The notes under the pieces were generated by a model. That model did no database searches. It saw only the letters and a list, made by a program, of their open reading frames with translations, and was not told the DNA's origin. From positions 17,725 through 81,724 of IMG/VR virus record IMGVR_UViG_3300031746_000008: DNA of 64,000 nucleotides. One strand, 5' to 3'. Shown piece by piece: positions 49,339 to 58,665 of the stretch (the first letter of the stretch is position 1; every line of letters begins with the position of its first letter). The DNA is from a virus. Position numbers and translations under genes: made by a program.

Positions 49339-50461
49339 TACCAATGAAATTTCATATATCCAAGACAGGGCCTGTGAGAGAATTGCGGAAATTTTAGACG
49401 CTATTGGAATTGAATATACGGAAAGATCAGATTATTTTCAAGGTCGCTGTCCGTGTCACAATGGAGATAACGAAAGAAGTTGGTGGTGGGCGACCCGCAC
49501 GAGTCATTGGGAGTGTGCTACAAAACAGTGTCATAGAAATTCAATTTCCGGTAATTCTAATAGTGTGTTCGGGCTGATTCGCGGGACAATGACAAATAAA
49601 TTAAATCGCCCATTTTCGTTCGTGGAGTCGGTATCTTTTGCGGCCACGGTTTTAAATCTGTCAAATCTTAAAATGAATGAAGAGACGGCTGAAAATATTG
49701 AAATTTTTAAAATCATTAAACAATATAAAAAAAAGAAAAAAATAGAGAAGAATGGATTCCCATTATTATCAGAAGTTCTTCCATTATTAAGGAAAGACAC
49801 CAAATATTATCCGTCTCGTGGTATATCACAAGATATTATAAATAAATATTATATCTCATCATGCAATAAAAGGGGTAAATTATTTTTTGAGAGGGCGTTC
49901 TTTCCAATTTTAGATGATTCTGGAAAATATGTTGTGGGATTTTCTGGGAGAAGTATTTGGGATAAATGTGAGTTATGTAAATTGTATCATAATCCAGCAA
50001 CTGAGTGTCCACCAAAGGAACAAGCATTGTTTTCTAGCAAGTGGCTTCACTCGAAGGGCTTGAAAAAAGAATTATATCTGTATAATTACAATTTCAGTAA
50101 ATATAATATTTCGAAAACAGGAACAGCAATTATTGTAGAATCTCCTGGAAATGTTTGGAAGCTTGAAGAAAATGGAATTAAAAACAGTGTAGCTTTAATG
50201 GGATGCTCTCTCTCTAAACACCAGAGATTATTGCTACAAAAATCTGGTGCCCTTACGTTAATTTTAGCAATGGACAACGACAAGGCGGGGAAAAATGCTA
50301 CCGAAAAATTGTCGGAGGAATTAAATTATTATTTCCGAATCATTAATATAGATCTAAACGAAACAAACGATGTTGCCGAACTTAATAATGACGAGATACA
50401 AAACAAGATAGGAAAAATTTTACAAACCAATTCCAAAGAATTTTTATTAAAGGACAATTAA
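49325..50461 (+). CDS. DnaG-like primase
   Basis: 378 residues: an N-terminal zinc-binding region (RCPCHNGDN, CATKQCH), the Toprim domain with VESPGNVWKLEENGIK and LILAMDNDKAGKN. It synthesises RNA primers for lagging-strand replication with the DnaB-type helicase. The C-terminal helicase-binding domain is short. Confidence 0.88.
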   Translation: MKNFNTNEISYIQDRACERIAEILDAIGIEYTERSDYFQGRCPCHNGDNERSWWWATRTSHWECATKQCHRNSISGNSNSVFGLIRGTMTNKLNRPFSFVESVSFAATVLNLSNLKMNEETAENIEIFKIIKQYKKKKKIEKNGFPLLSEVLPLLRKDTKYYPSRGISQDIINKYYISSCNKRGKLFFERAFFPILDDSGKYVVGFSGRSIWDKCELCKLYHNPATECPPKEQALFSSKWLHSKGLKKELYLYNYNFSKYNISKTGTAIIVESPGNVWKLEENGIKNSVALMGCSLSKHQRLLLQKSGALTLILAMDNDKAGKNATEKLSEELNYYFRIINIDLNETNDVAELNNDEIQNKIGKILQTNSKEFLLKDN

Positions 50462-50551
50462 ATGAAAAAATGCAAGGATTATGGTGGAACAATAGTGCGA
50501 TTAATGTCGCCGTATAAATGGGAATCGTGCGGAATTCCATTCACCTATTGA
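50462..50551 (+). CDS. Tiny open reading frame, uncertain
   Basis: 29 codons (MKKCKDYGGTIVRLM...), with AAAGGACAATTAA before the ATG. It contains two Cys. May be the start of a lost gene. The following 65 bases have no feature beyond the ribosome site GAGGAGG. Confidence 0.3.
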   Translation: MKKCKDYGGTIVRLMSPYKWESCGIPFTY

Positions 50552-50616
50552 GGAAAGCTTATTTTAGGTATCAAACAACGTTTCAATTGTAAGAAAACAA
50601 TAGAGGAGGACACATA

Positions 50617-51399
50617 ATGGGAAAATCCCTCATAATAGCTCTGTCAGGCAAAAAGCGCTCCGGAAAGAACACGGCGGCGAATTTTATAGCCGCTTCTTTT
50701 TTAAAGAGAAGTCGTGATATAGTAGACTTTAAAATTAATAAATTGGGATTAATAGAAGCTAGAAAAAATAATCATTACTTTACGGTTGAAGAAAACGAAT
50801 TTAATAAAATATTTGAAGATACAGATATTAAACTATATAGTTTTGCCGATTATTTGAAACAATTTTGTATGAATATTTTTTCATTAACTAATAACCAAGT
50901 TTATGGAGAAGAAAAAGAAAAAAATAGTTTAACAAATATAAAGCTATATGATTTAATTGATATGTCGTTGTCTCTATTGTATAAATTTACTAATGATGAA
51001 AAATTTATAAAGTGTAATATTTTAGATAATAATGAATATTTGACTTCAAGACAGATCTTGCAGATATTTGGAACAGAAATATGCAGAAAAATTGATCCTA
51101 ATTGTTGGGTTAACGGAACTATATCTATAATCAAAAAGGACAATAAAAAAATAGCCATAATTATGGATTGCAGATTTCCAAACGAAATAGAAGCAATTAA
51201 TACCATTGGTGGCAAGACAATAAGATTATTGAGGAGTGTGGCGGGAAAAGACGAGCACGTCTCGGAAACAGTTCTCGACAACTATCCAAGAGACAAATTT
51301 AATTTGATTATTGATAATAGGAATATGTCTGTGGATGAACAATGTGCCTTTTTAGAACCGCACATCGAAAAATGGTTAAACGAATTTCATGGTAAATAA
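50617..51399 (+). CDS. Deoxynucleoside monophosphate kinase (T4 gp1-like)
   Basis: 260 residues: P-loop ALSGKKRSGKNTAA, then SFADYLKQF, TSRQILQIFGTEICR, and DCRFPNEIEAI followed by IRLLR and HVSET, the full pattern of phage dNMP kinases that phosphorylate dTMP, dGMP and modified dCMP. GAGGAGGACACATA precedes the ATG. Confidence 0.85.
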   Translation: MGKSLIIALSGKKRSGKNTAANFIAASFLKRSRDIVDFKINKLGLIEARKNNHYFTVEENEFNKIFEDTDIKLYSFADYLKQFCMNIFSLTNNQVYGEEKEKNSLTNIKLYDLIDMSLSLLYKFTNDEKFIKCNILDNNEYLTSRQILQIFGTEICRKIDPNCWVNGTISIIKKDNKKIAIIMDCRFPNEIEAINTIGGKTIRLLRSVAGKDEHVSETVLDNYPRDKFNLIIDNRNMSVDEQCAFLEPHIEKWLNEFHGK

Positions 51400-52278
51400 A
51401 TGTTAGTCAATAAATTTAGCTCAAGTCTTATTGATACCTATAAATTTTGTCCCTTCAAATATTGGTTGCAATACGTAATTGGGTTAGAATCTTCTGGTTC
51501 AGGCAAAGCCGCTACCATCGGGACTATCGTACATCAAGCCCTAGAGTTGGCCGCTAGACTAAAAAAGAGGGGCAAAGTCAATGTAGATCCAGAATGGTTG
51601 TTTGAACGATCATGGGACGAAAACCCACATCCAGATTTAAGAAAATTTACAAGCAAAGGGTTATCAGCGGATTATAAAAAAGCCAAAGCCTCATTTTTTA
51701 AAGTTGTTGAAGACGATTATTATAATCCATACAAACTTAATGTAATAGATGCGGAAAAATGGTTTTCCTTAGAGCTTCCTGGGCAAGAATGGGAAGTTAA
51801 AAAAGATGGCGAGACGAAGCAATTATGTGTGCGAGGCTACATAGATTTGATTCACGAACTAGATAAAGATACGATTGAGATTGTTGATTATAAGACGGGT
51901 TCGAGAAATAGTCCGTTTGATAAAAACACTATGGATTTTTACAATTTAACTAAAAAATTACAGGCAAAGATTTATTTTATGGCGGCTAAAATATTATTCC
52001 CACAATATAAAAATTGCGTTGTCACTTTTTATTATACGTCGGATGGTGGGCCAACTACCATAGGTCTATCAAACGGGGATGTCCCCAGCATATTATCTGA
52101 ACTATACGATATTTTTAAAACGATAAAAAGTGACAGTTTAATTCGCCGCAACAGGTCTTGGAAATGTAAACTTTGTAATTTCTCTAAAAATGATGTTTGT
52201 AGTATAATATGGAGCGACCTAAATACTATGGGCGAAGAATATGTAAAAATAAAATACAAGGGGACTAAAATTGATTGA
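51400..52278 (+). CDS. PD-(D/E)XK nuclease, RecB/AddB-like with likely Fe-S site
   Basis: 292 residues: KFCPFKYWL (first Cys), TIGTIVHQALELAA (conserved His), the active site VRGYIDLIHEL and IEIVDYKTGS, and CKLCNFSKNDVC at the end. The four Cys suit a 4Fe-4S cluster as in the AddB/Cas4 family. This is the second such gene after 37382. Confidence 0.8.
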   Translation: MLVNKFSSSLIDTYKFCPFKYWLQYVIGLESSGSGKAATIGTIVHQALELAARLKKRGKVNVDPEWLFERSWDENPHPDLRKFTSKGLSADYKKAKASFFKVVEDDYYNPYKLNVIDAEKWFSLELPGQEWEVKKDGETKQLCVRGYIDLIHELDKDTIEIVDYKTGSRNSPFDKNTMDFYNLTKKLQAKIYFMAAKILFPQYKNCVVTFYYTSDGGPTTIGLSNGDVPSILSELYDIFKTIKSDSLIRRNRSWKCKLCNFSKNDVCSIIWSDLNTMGEEYVKIKYKGTKID

Positions 52279-53236
52279 ATTATCTGGCATTTATAAAATA
52301 ACATGTCTTTTTAATAAAAAGATTTATATAGGAAGTAGTGCTAATACTAAAAGAAGATTGAAAGAGCACGTAAGATTATTGAAAAGAAACAAACATATTA
52401 ATATACATTTACAAGATGCATGGAATAAATATGGCGAACAGAACTTTAGATACGAGATTATTGAAAAAATGCATGATATAAAACAATTACCAATCAGAGA
52501 AAAATGGTGGTTGGACACTACTCAGTGTTATAAAAGAGAGGTGGGTTTTAATATTTCTCGTGACCCACAAGGTTTAAATGGGACACATGGGTTCATTGAT
52601 TTAACAGGACAAAAATTTGGAAGATTAACTGTTTTAAAACAAAACGGCAAGGACAAATGGGGTGGTTCATTATGGTTGTGTTTATGTGAATGCGGAAAAC
52701 AAAAAACAATAAAAAGTAATCTTCTTAGAAGGGGATGTACAAGAAGTTGTGGATGCCTACAGTATGAAACCAGGGGGGATAATGGGAAATCAAATATTAA
52801 GCATGGATTAAGCAAAACAATCGAATATAATAGATGGAAACAAATGAACGAAAGATGTAGTAATGAAAATCATCCTCAATATAAAGATTATGGCAGACGC
52901 AATATAAAAGTATGTTATAGATGGTCAAAGAAAAATCCAAAAGGATTTGAAAATTTTTTCGAAGATATTGGCGAAATACCAAAAGGATTAACATTAGATA
53001 GAATAGAGAATAATAGATTTTATTCCAAGAAAAATTGTCGATTAATTTCAATGAAAGAACAAGCAAGAAATAAAAGAAACAATCTATATATTGTTGTAAA
53101 GGGTAAAAAACAATTGCTGGTAGAAGTAGCAGAAGAATACAATATTCCATATATGGCATTATGGAAAAGATTATATCTTTATAATTGGTCAATTAAAAAA
53201 GCATTAACCACGCCAATTAGACGAAGAAAAAAATAA
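52271..53236 (+). CDS. GIY-YIG + zinc/HNH fusion endonuclease (full length)
   Basis: TTG start. GIY-YIG (SGIYKITCLFNKKIYIGSS, REKWWLD) is followed from about residue 112 by FIDLTGQKFGRL, CLCECG/RSCGC, a YGRRNIKVCYRW block, LDRIENNRFYSKKNCR and the full C-terminal HTH (WSIKKALTTPIRRRKK). It is the most complete of the three fusions. It lies between the nuclease and DNA polymerase genes and overlaps both. Confidence 0.85.
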   Translation: MIELSGIYKITCLFNKKIYIGSSANTKRRLKEHVRLLKRNKHINIHLQDAWNKYGEQNFRYEIIEKMHDIKQLPIREKWWLDTTQCYKREVGFNISRDPQGLNGTHGFIDLTGQKFGRLTVLKQNGKDKWGGSLWLCLCECGKQKTIKSNLLRRGCTRSCGCLQYETRGDNGKSNIKHGLSKTIEYNRWKQMNERCSNENHPQYKDYGRRNIKVCYRWSKKNPKGFENFFEDIGEIPKGLTLDRIENNRFYSKKNCRLISMKEQARNKRNNLYIVVKGKKQLLVEVAEEYNIPYMALWKRLYLYNWSIKKALTTPIRRRKK

Positions 53237-55605
53237 TGTGCAATAAAAATTGTTATGTAGGTTTACACAACCATAGTTTTCAAAGTCTTCTAGATGGATT
53301 GCCTAGTCCATTGCAAATAGTGCAAAGAGCTAAAGAGATAGGGTCTCCGGCGATAGCTCTCACGGATCACGGAAACATAGCCGGAATGGTTGATTTTCAA
53401 AAGGCTTGTAAGAAATATGATATTAAATCTATCCAGGGAGTAGAATTATATATCTGCGAACATGATCCATCCATAAGAACCAATGAAAATAGACATCATA
53501 ACCATCTTACTGTTTTAGCTAAAAATCAAGATGGCATAAAAGATTTAATGTCACTTATTAGCGAAACCAATAGACCAGATTGGTTCTATAGACGCCCCAG
53601 AATAGATTTAATAAATTTAGCAAATTTCACAAAAAATAAGAATTTAATATGCTTGTCAGGATGCCTAGTCGGTAATTTGTCAAAATCACTTTTTTCAGAT
53701 TTTAAAACAGCTTGTCTATTTGGAGCGGACACCAATAAACTAGCAGAATGTAGAAAACTATTAAAACCAAACTGGAAAGATGAGAGCCTAGAGATAATAG
53801 AAAAACATATTAAAATATTCGGTGAGGAAAATTATTTCTTAGAAATCCAGTCCGAGGGGATGATAATTCAGGATGTGGTGGTGGAATGTTTACGAGAAAT
53901 AGCAAAAAACACCGGCATTAAATCTGTTAGTACGTTAGACGCACATTATGCTCGCAAAGAAGATGCAGAAGACCATAGAATATTATTGTATTCGCAAATG
54001 CACACGTCTGCCTCAGAACAAGAAGCTATTATCCAACAAGGAGGCGATACAATGGCTTTTTTCTATCTTGATCATTTTTATATATTTGATTATAAAGAAA
54101 TGTGCAATAAATATACAAAAGAAGAAATTGAAACAACTTTAGAAATAGCAGATATGATAGAGCCATATTCTTTAAATAGAAAACCATGTTTGCCGAAGTA
54201 TAAAACCCCAAATAAAGTTTCTTCCGATGACCACCTGAAAGAATTGTGTGTTCAAGGAGCAAAAGAAAAATTAACTAATTTTCCAATAGAAAAAAAGAAA
54301 ATTCACTGGAATCGTCTTCTTGAAGAATTGTCTGTTATTAAAGAAGCCAAACTCGCAGACTACTTTTTAATAGTCTCTGACGCATGTAGGTTTGTAGATG
54401 ATAATAAAGCACCAAGGGGGAAAGGAAGAGGGTCAGGGGCGGGGTCTCTCGTCAATTACTTGTTGGGTATCACTGGCATAGACCCCATAGAATACGGATT
54501 ATACTTTGCTCGGTTTTATAATCGTGGGCGAAACATACCATCCCACTTCGATGTCGGGCAAGTAACTTTTATGGAATGGTTATCAGATAATTCTAACGAT
54601 ATAACTCAAGAAAAAATTGATGATTCCAGAAATACGATTAAAAATTTGATTATTCAATATAATTTAAAATATAAAAGCATAAGTAATAAAAAATTGCTTA
54701 AAGAAGAAGCTGATTGGATAGATATTAATAACCCCAAAATGTGGTTATATATATTAGATGCGTTTAAAAATAATCAAACTATGTGTTCGTCTTCAGAAGA
54801 TCAGGTTTTAGGATTAGAATTTCTAAACCCAAATAATTCACATATTATAGATTCATTAAGAATGCATTGTAAATTAGATTCAAATAAACCCGTTAAAACT
54901 AATCAGGGTCATATCTCTCTCCCAGACATTGACTTAGACTTGTCTGTGGTCTTTCGTGAGAAAGTCATTGAATATTTAACAAATAAATATGGTCAGGACA
55001 AGGTGTGCGCGATGGTAACTTTTGGCAGGCTTCAAGGAAAGGCTGCTCTTAAAGAAGTATTTAGAGCACAGCCGGATTTAGTAAAACATTTGATGAAAGT
55101 TAGGGCATTAAAAGAAGGTAAAAACGCAGACGAAATTTCTATAACTCCATTTGATTTATGTAATGAAATTACTGGTTTAATGCCAGACGAAGCTTCGATT
55201 ATAGATGATTTACAAAAAATGCGAGAAGAAACAGAAAATCATGACTACGGAATTTTAAACTGGAGCATTGATAATATAGATAAAATTAAAGAATATTATC
55301 AATGGTTTAAACCTTTATTTGACCAAGCAATAAGATTAGAGGGTACAAAAAAATCACAGAGTCGTCACGCAGCAGGTCTCGTTATAGCAGACGTTCCAAT
55401 TAGCGAACTGGTGCCACTTGTTTATGATCCCAAAAATAAAACGAGAATTGTTGGTCTGGAAATGGGAAGTGCCGAATTAATGGGTTGTTGTAAGTTCGAC
55501 CTATTGGGAGTAGTCGCTCTTGATAAGATCTGGTTGGCCCAAGATTTAATTAATCAAACTAATAATAAAATAGAAATACAAGAGAGCGTTGAGGTTTACG
55601 AATAA
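53236..55605 (+). CDS. DNA polymerase III alpha subunit, N-terminal half (PHP + palm)
   Basis: 789 residues. PHP domain: GLHNHSFQSLLDG, IALTDHGN, then LTVLAKN. The polymerase core has GKGRGSGAGSLVNYLLG and DPIEYGLYFARFYNRG. Catalytic Asp are in LPDIDLDLS and in KFDLLGV near the end. The protein stops shortly after that third Asp, before the fingers, beta-clamp-binding and OB regions that complete DnaE. About 120 extra residues lie between the FARF block and LPDIDLD. The rest may be encoded elsewhere, outside this window. Confidence 0.85.
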   Translation: MCNKNCYVGLHNHSFQSLLDGLPSPLQIVQRAKEIGSPAIALTDHGNIAGMVDFQKACKKYDIKSIQGVELYICEHDPSIRTNENRHHNHLTVLAKNQDGIKDLMSLISETNRPDWFYRRPRIDLINLANFTKNKNLICLSGCLVGNLSKSLFSDFKTACLFGADTNKLAECRKLLKPNWKDESLEIIEKHIKIFGEENYFLEIQSEGMIIQDVVVECLREIAKNTGIKSVSTLDAHYARKEDAEDHRILLYSQMHTSASEQEAIIQQGGDTMAFFYLDHFYIFDYKEMCNKYTKEEIETTLEIADMIEPYSLNRKPCLPKYKTPNKVSSDDHLKELCVQGAKEKLTNFPIEKKKIHWNRLLEELSVIKEAKLADYFLIVSDACRFVDDNKAPRGKGRGSGAGSLVNYLLGITGIDPIEYGLYFARFYNRGRNIPSHFDVGQVTFMEWLSDNSNDITQEKIDDSRNTIKNLIIQYNLKYKSISNKKLLKEEADWIDINNPKMWLYILDAFKNNQTMCSSSEDQVLGLEFLNPNNSHIIDSLRMHCKLDSNKPVKTNQGHISLPDIDLDLSVVFREKVIEYLTNKYGQDKVCAMVTFGRLQGKAALKEVFRAQPDLVKHLMKVRALKEGKNADEISITPFDLCNEITGLMPDEASIIDDLQKMREETENHDYGILNWSIDNIDKIKEYYQWFKPLFDQAIRLEGTKKSQSRHAAGLVIADVPISELVPLVYDPKNKTRIVGLEMGSAELMGCCKFDLLGVVALDKIWLAQDLINQTNNKIEIQESVEVYE

Positions 55606-55607
55606 TA

Positions 55608-56099
55608 ATGTATATAAAATCAATACAATTTGATAGCAACAATAATCATAATGATTTTGAAATTAACATAGAAGCAATAGACTATACAAACATATATTTT
55701 ATAAGAATGTATGCATCACAACAAGAAAAATTTGTTAAATTTATCAAAGATAACTCTAATTTTATTGAAAACGAAATAGATGAATCTCACTGGATATGTA
55801 AAATTTTAAAAGAAAATATTTATAAAATCGAACCCAAACAAAATCTACTAATTGAAGAAACTGTTCAGTTCGGAGGTAGCGGTACACAATATACTGGAAC
55901 ATTTGTCGATAATTTTAGGCAAGGGTTTTATGGCGAACAATATTTTGTTCCGTTGGGCGAATATGATTATGGAAATTCCTATAACGATTTTGAATTTATT
56001 AAAAACATTGAAAAAACAAAAAAGGAAATAGCCAGAGGTTTAACAATACCACAAAAGTTTATTAAAAAAGAGTTGAAAAGAAGAAAAATTATATTATGA
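55608..56099 (+). CDS. Hypothetical protein
   Basis: 163 residues; mixed alpha/beta with a Gly/aromatic-rich middle (VQFGGSGTQYTGTFVDNF) and basic tail (KKELKRRK). It follows the polymerase fragment by two bases but shows no polymerase motif, so it is not the missing half. Confidence 0.55.
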   Translation: MYIKSIQFDSNNNHNDFEINIEAIDYTNIYFIRMYASQQEKFVKFIKDNSNFIENEIDESHWICKILKENIYKIEPKQNLLIEETVQFGGSGTQYTGTFVDNFRQGFYGEQYFVPLGEYDYGNSYNDFEFIKNIEKTKKEIARGLTIPQKFIKKELKRRKIIL

Positions 56100-56557
56100 A
56101 TAGATACTTATATCTCGCGATAGCTCCTCCTGCGTCTAAGAAAACAACAACATGTAGAAAAATAGCGGAAAGAGAAAAAAATATTATAGTTCTTTCGGTG
56201 GATGATTTTAGGCTAGGATTTTATAAAGAACAATATAATGAATCAAAAGAAGAACATCTAAAACAAATTATAGCTTGTACTATTTTTTCCCTGTCTAAAA
56301 ATTCAAATCTTAGTATAATACTTGATGAAAGTAAATGGTTAATTAACAAGAAAAATAGAGAATATTGGATTGACTTTGGTAAAAAACTTGGATTTAAAGT
56401 TATAGCTCTTAGTTTTAATAAATCTCTAGAATTTTGTTTAAAAAATAATGAACAAAGAAAAGAAAACAAGGTTCCGGAAAATGCTCTTGTGAATCTTTAT
56501 AAGCAAATGGAAAAACCGGAGATGTCGGAAGGGTTCGATGATATAATTTATGAATAA
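56096..56557 (+). CDS. Kinase-like P-loop protein with degenerate Walker A
   Basis: 153 residues with the layout of small polynucleotide/AAA_33 kinases: a lid with NNEQRKENKVP and a final EGFDDIIYE. The P-loop reads APPASKKTT where GxxxxGK(S/T) is expected: all three Gly positions differ while a Lys-Thr pair remains. Either nucleotide binding is unusual or the enzyme is inactive. A different, canonical kinase is present at 12568. Confidence 0.7.
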   Translation: MNRYLYLAIAPPASKKTTTCRKIAEREKNIIVLSVDDFRLGFYKEQYNESKEEHLKQIIACTIFSLSKNSNLSIILDESKWLINKKNREYWIDFGKKLGFKVIALSFNKSLEFCLKNNEQRKENKVPENALVNLYKQMEKPEMSEGFDDIIYE

Positions 56558-56924
56558 AATGCAACAAATGGTTAAAGATTTTCATAAAAAATATAATCAT
56601 AATATTGGTTATTCCCCATCTATATTACAGCCAGAACTATTAAAATTTAGACTGGATTTTTTACAAGAAGAATTGAATGAAATTATTTGCGCGTCAAAAA
56701 ACAGTGATTTAATTGGTATGTGTGATGGAATAGGTGATTTGTTGTATGTAACTTTTGGTATGTGTGTTTGTATGGGAATAGACATAGAACCCATATTTGA
56801 AGAAATACATCGCTCTAATATGAGTAAAGATTCACCCATTGGTCCAACCAACAAACCAATAAAAGGTGAAAATTTTAGTTTACCAAACATAGTAAAAGAA
56901 ATAGATAAACAAAGGAACAAATAA
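56550..56924 (+). CDS. MazG-like nucleotide pyrophosphohydrolase
   Basis: 124 residues: FLQEELNEII (ExxE), CDGIGDLLYVTFG (ExxD-like second motif) and EEIHRSNMSK make up the all-alpha NTP-PPase fold. In phages MazG-like proteins lower (p)ppGpp or cleanse nucleotide pools. The gene overlaps both neighbours. Confidence 0.8.
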   Translation: MNKMQQMVKDFHKKYNHNIGYSPSILQPELLKFRLDFLQEELNEIICASKNSDLIGMCDGIGDLLYVTFGMCVCMGIDIEPIFEEIHRSNMSKDSPIGPTNKPIKGENFSLPNIVKEIDKQRNK

Positions 56925-57331
56925 TGAAAAAGCAATATAATTCGTGTGGATGCGAATCAAACGTTTGTTGTCCGCACCAAGATAGCACAGAGGGTTTGTG
57001 TAATGGGTGTCGAAAAATTCCCGAAAAATGTATTTGTAAAATAAATAAAAAATGGAAATGGATTTGTATTTGCTGTGAAAAAGAAATACCAATTTATACA
57101 GATGGATATGCGGGAAATGATGAAGAAGGAGTATTGCCGAACCTAGAAGGTGGAACGATCGAAATTCATTTTGGGTTTGGAAGCAAATTTGATCAAATAG
57201 AAGATATGATAAGGCATATCGACACAAGAATTCAGTGTGGTATTTGCGACGAATGTTTTGAAAAAAAGCAAAGTTTGACTAGAAATATTTGGATTAAGAA
57301 AAATGTCAGATTTATACCTAAACCAAACTAA
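56924..57331 (+). CDS. Cys-rich zinc-binding hypothetical protein
   Basis: 135 residues with about a dozen Cys, most in pairs (CGCESNVCC, CNGC, CICCEKE, CGICDECF). Several zinc sites are likely. The middle half looks beta-rich and ends with a basic tail. Overlaps the next gene by 29 bases. Function unknown. Confidence 0.55.
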   Translation: MKKQYNSCGCESNVCCPHQDSTEGLCNGCRKIPEKCICKINKKWKWICICCEKEIPIYTDGYAGNDEEGVLPNLEGGTIEIHFGFGSKFDQIEDMIRHIDTRIQCGICDECFEKKQSLTRNIWIKKNVRFIPKPN

Positions 57332-58091
57332 CTTTGATTGGTCTTGTACCAATAAAGAATTTATAATATTTGTCCCGAACTTTGGTAGAAAACATCTATT
57401 AATTCCTACACTCAAAAGATTTAAAACAGCTATTTCAAATGACAGATGGATGTGGTTAGTTGTAAACGACGGCATAAACGAAGATCTTTCTGATTTAGAA
57501 CAATATAATCTCAAATGGTTTACTTTTGAACGCGAACCCGTTGAAAGAAACGGATGTATGATAAGAAATTTTATTATTAAGCGTTGCCTATCAACTTGGT
57601 TGTGTACAAAAGATCCAGAAATAATATTAGATAATGATATTGTGTCAAGAGCAATAGACTTAGAGGATGTTATATATAGACCTATCGGTATGATCGAATT
57701 ACAAGAATGGGAAACGCAAAAGATTATTGACAATCCATTTATAAATTTGGGTGAATTAAATATTCTAAGACAGTGGAAAGTAACACCCCATAACTACCAA
57801 GCATTCCATAATATGGTATGTATTAGAACAAAGCGATTACAGGATATGAAAGGGTATGAGGAAGATTTTAAGACAGGGTACGGGTGGGAAGATGTCAATA
57901 TGCTCGATAGATTAAAAAAATCCGGCGTTAAATTTATTGTAGATTCAGATATGACTACTTATCATATACATCATCCAATAATAAGAAAATTTCATAAAAC
58001 AATAGAGATTAATAGAGGGGTTTATGAAAATATGAAAACAAACTTGCGGGTAATTGCAAATGATGATACCGAATGGGGAAGGGGAGTTTGA
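57303..58091 (+). CDS. GT2-family glycosyltransferase (paralogue 1)
   Basis: Shares the order of motifs with the genes at 60678 and 62138: FDWS...N, VPNFGRKH, VVNDG, FTFEREPVERNG, KDPEIILDND and a C-terminal GYEEDFKTGYGWEDVNML. The last motif is the ED-type acceptor site of galactosyl- and GalNAc-transferases. It begins the surface-chemistry locus. Confidence 0.8.
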   Translation: MSDLYLNQTNFDWSCTNKEFIIFVPNFGRKHLLIPTLKRFKTAISNDRWMWLVVNDGINEDLSDLEQYNLKWFTFEREPVERNGCMIRNFIIKRCLSTWLCTKDPEIILDNDIVSRAIDLEDVIYRPIGMIELQEWETQKIIDNPFINLGELNILRQWKVTPHNYQAFHNMVCIRTKRLQDMKGYEEDFKTGYGWEDVNMLDRLKKSGVKFIVDSDMTTYHIHHPIIRKFHKTIEINRGVYENMKTNLRVIANDDTEWGRGV

Positions 58092-58092
58092 T

Positions 58093-58665
58093 ATGGTAGC
58101 TCCTTTGTTTGGATCTTCGCCAGATGTTGTAAAAAATGCTATAGCAAATTTAAAAGAAGCGTATGAGGTATGCAATGAAATTGGTTTATTTACATGGCTT
58201 CATTGCGGTACGTGTTTAGGTTATTATAGAGACAAAGATTTCATATCTCATGACGATGACATTGACCTTGGAGCCAATATCTCTGATTTGAGTGAATTAA
58301 AACAACAAGAACTTATAGACAAGATGAAAGGCAGGGGCTTTCAACTCGCCCATATTCTTGGAAATAGGAACGACGGTTTAGAAATTTCTTTTATCAGAAA
58401 CGAAGTTAAAATTGAATGGTTTTTTTTCTTCGAAGGGGTAAATTGTCTCTGGCACGGAGTCTGGAATCCTGGAATATTATATTATTGTTATTCCAAAGAT
58501 CTTTTTGACGAATTTGAAAAAGTCGAATTTAAGGGCGTAAAAGTTAATGTAGTAAAACAAATAGAAAAATATCTTGAGGAACAATATGGGGAATGGAAAA
58601 TCCCAGTAACTCAATGGCATTGTGCGAGAAATCCGAAGTGCTTAAGGAACAAACCGCTCCTGTAG
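58093..58665 (+). CDS. LicD-family phosphotransferase
   Basis: 190 residues. WLHCGTCLGYYRDKDFISHD then DDIDLG is the LicD signature, a nucleotidyltransferase-like fold that attaches phosphocholine or related phospho-alcohols to glycans. GGGGAGTTTGAT sets the start at 58093. The next gene activates such alcohols, so the two form a pathway. Confidence 0.85.
   Translation: MVAPLFGSSPDVVKNAIANLKEAYEVCNEIGLFTWLHCGTCLGYYRDKDFISHDDDIDLGANISDLSELKQQELIDKMKGRGFQLAHILGNRNDGLEISFIRNEVKIEWFFFFEGVNCLWHGVWNPGILYYCYSKDLFDEFEKVEFKGVKVNVVKQIEKYLEEQYGEWKIPVTQWHCARNPKCLRNKPLL

Noticed and set aside
55608-56099. Missing second half of the DNA polymerase
   Set aside because: No fingers, clamp-binding or OB-fold motif is visible and the protein is far too short.
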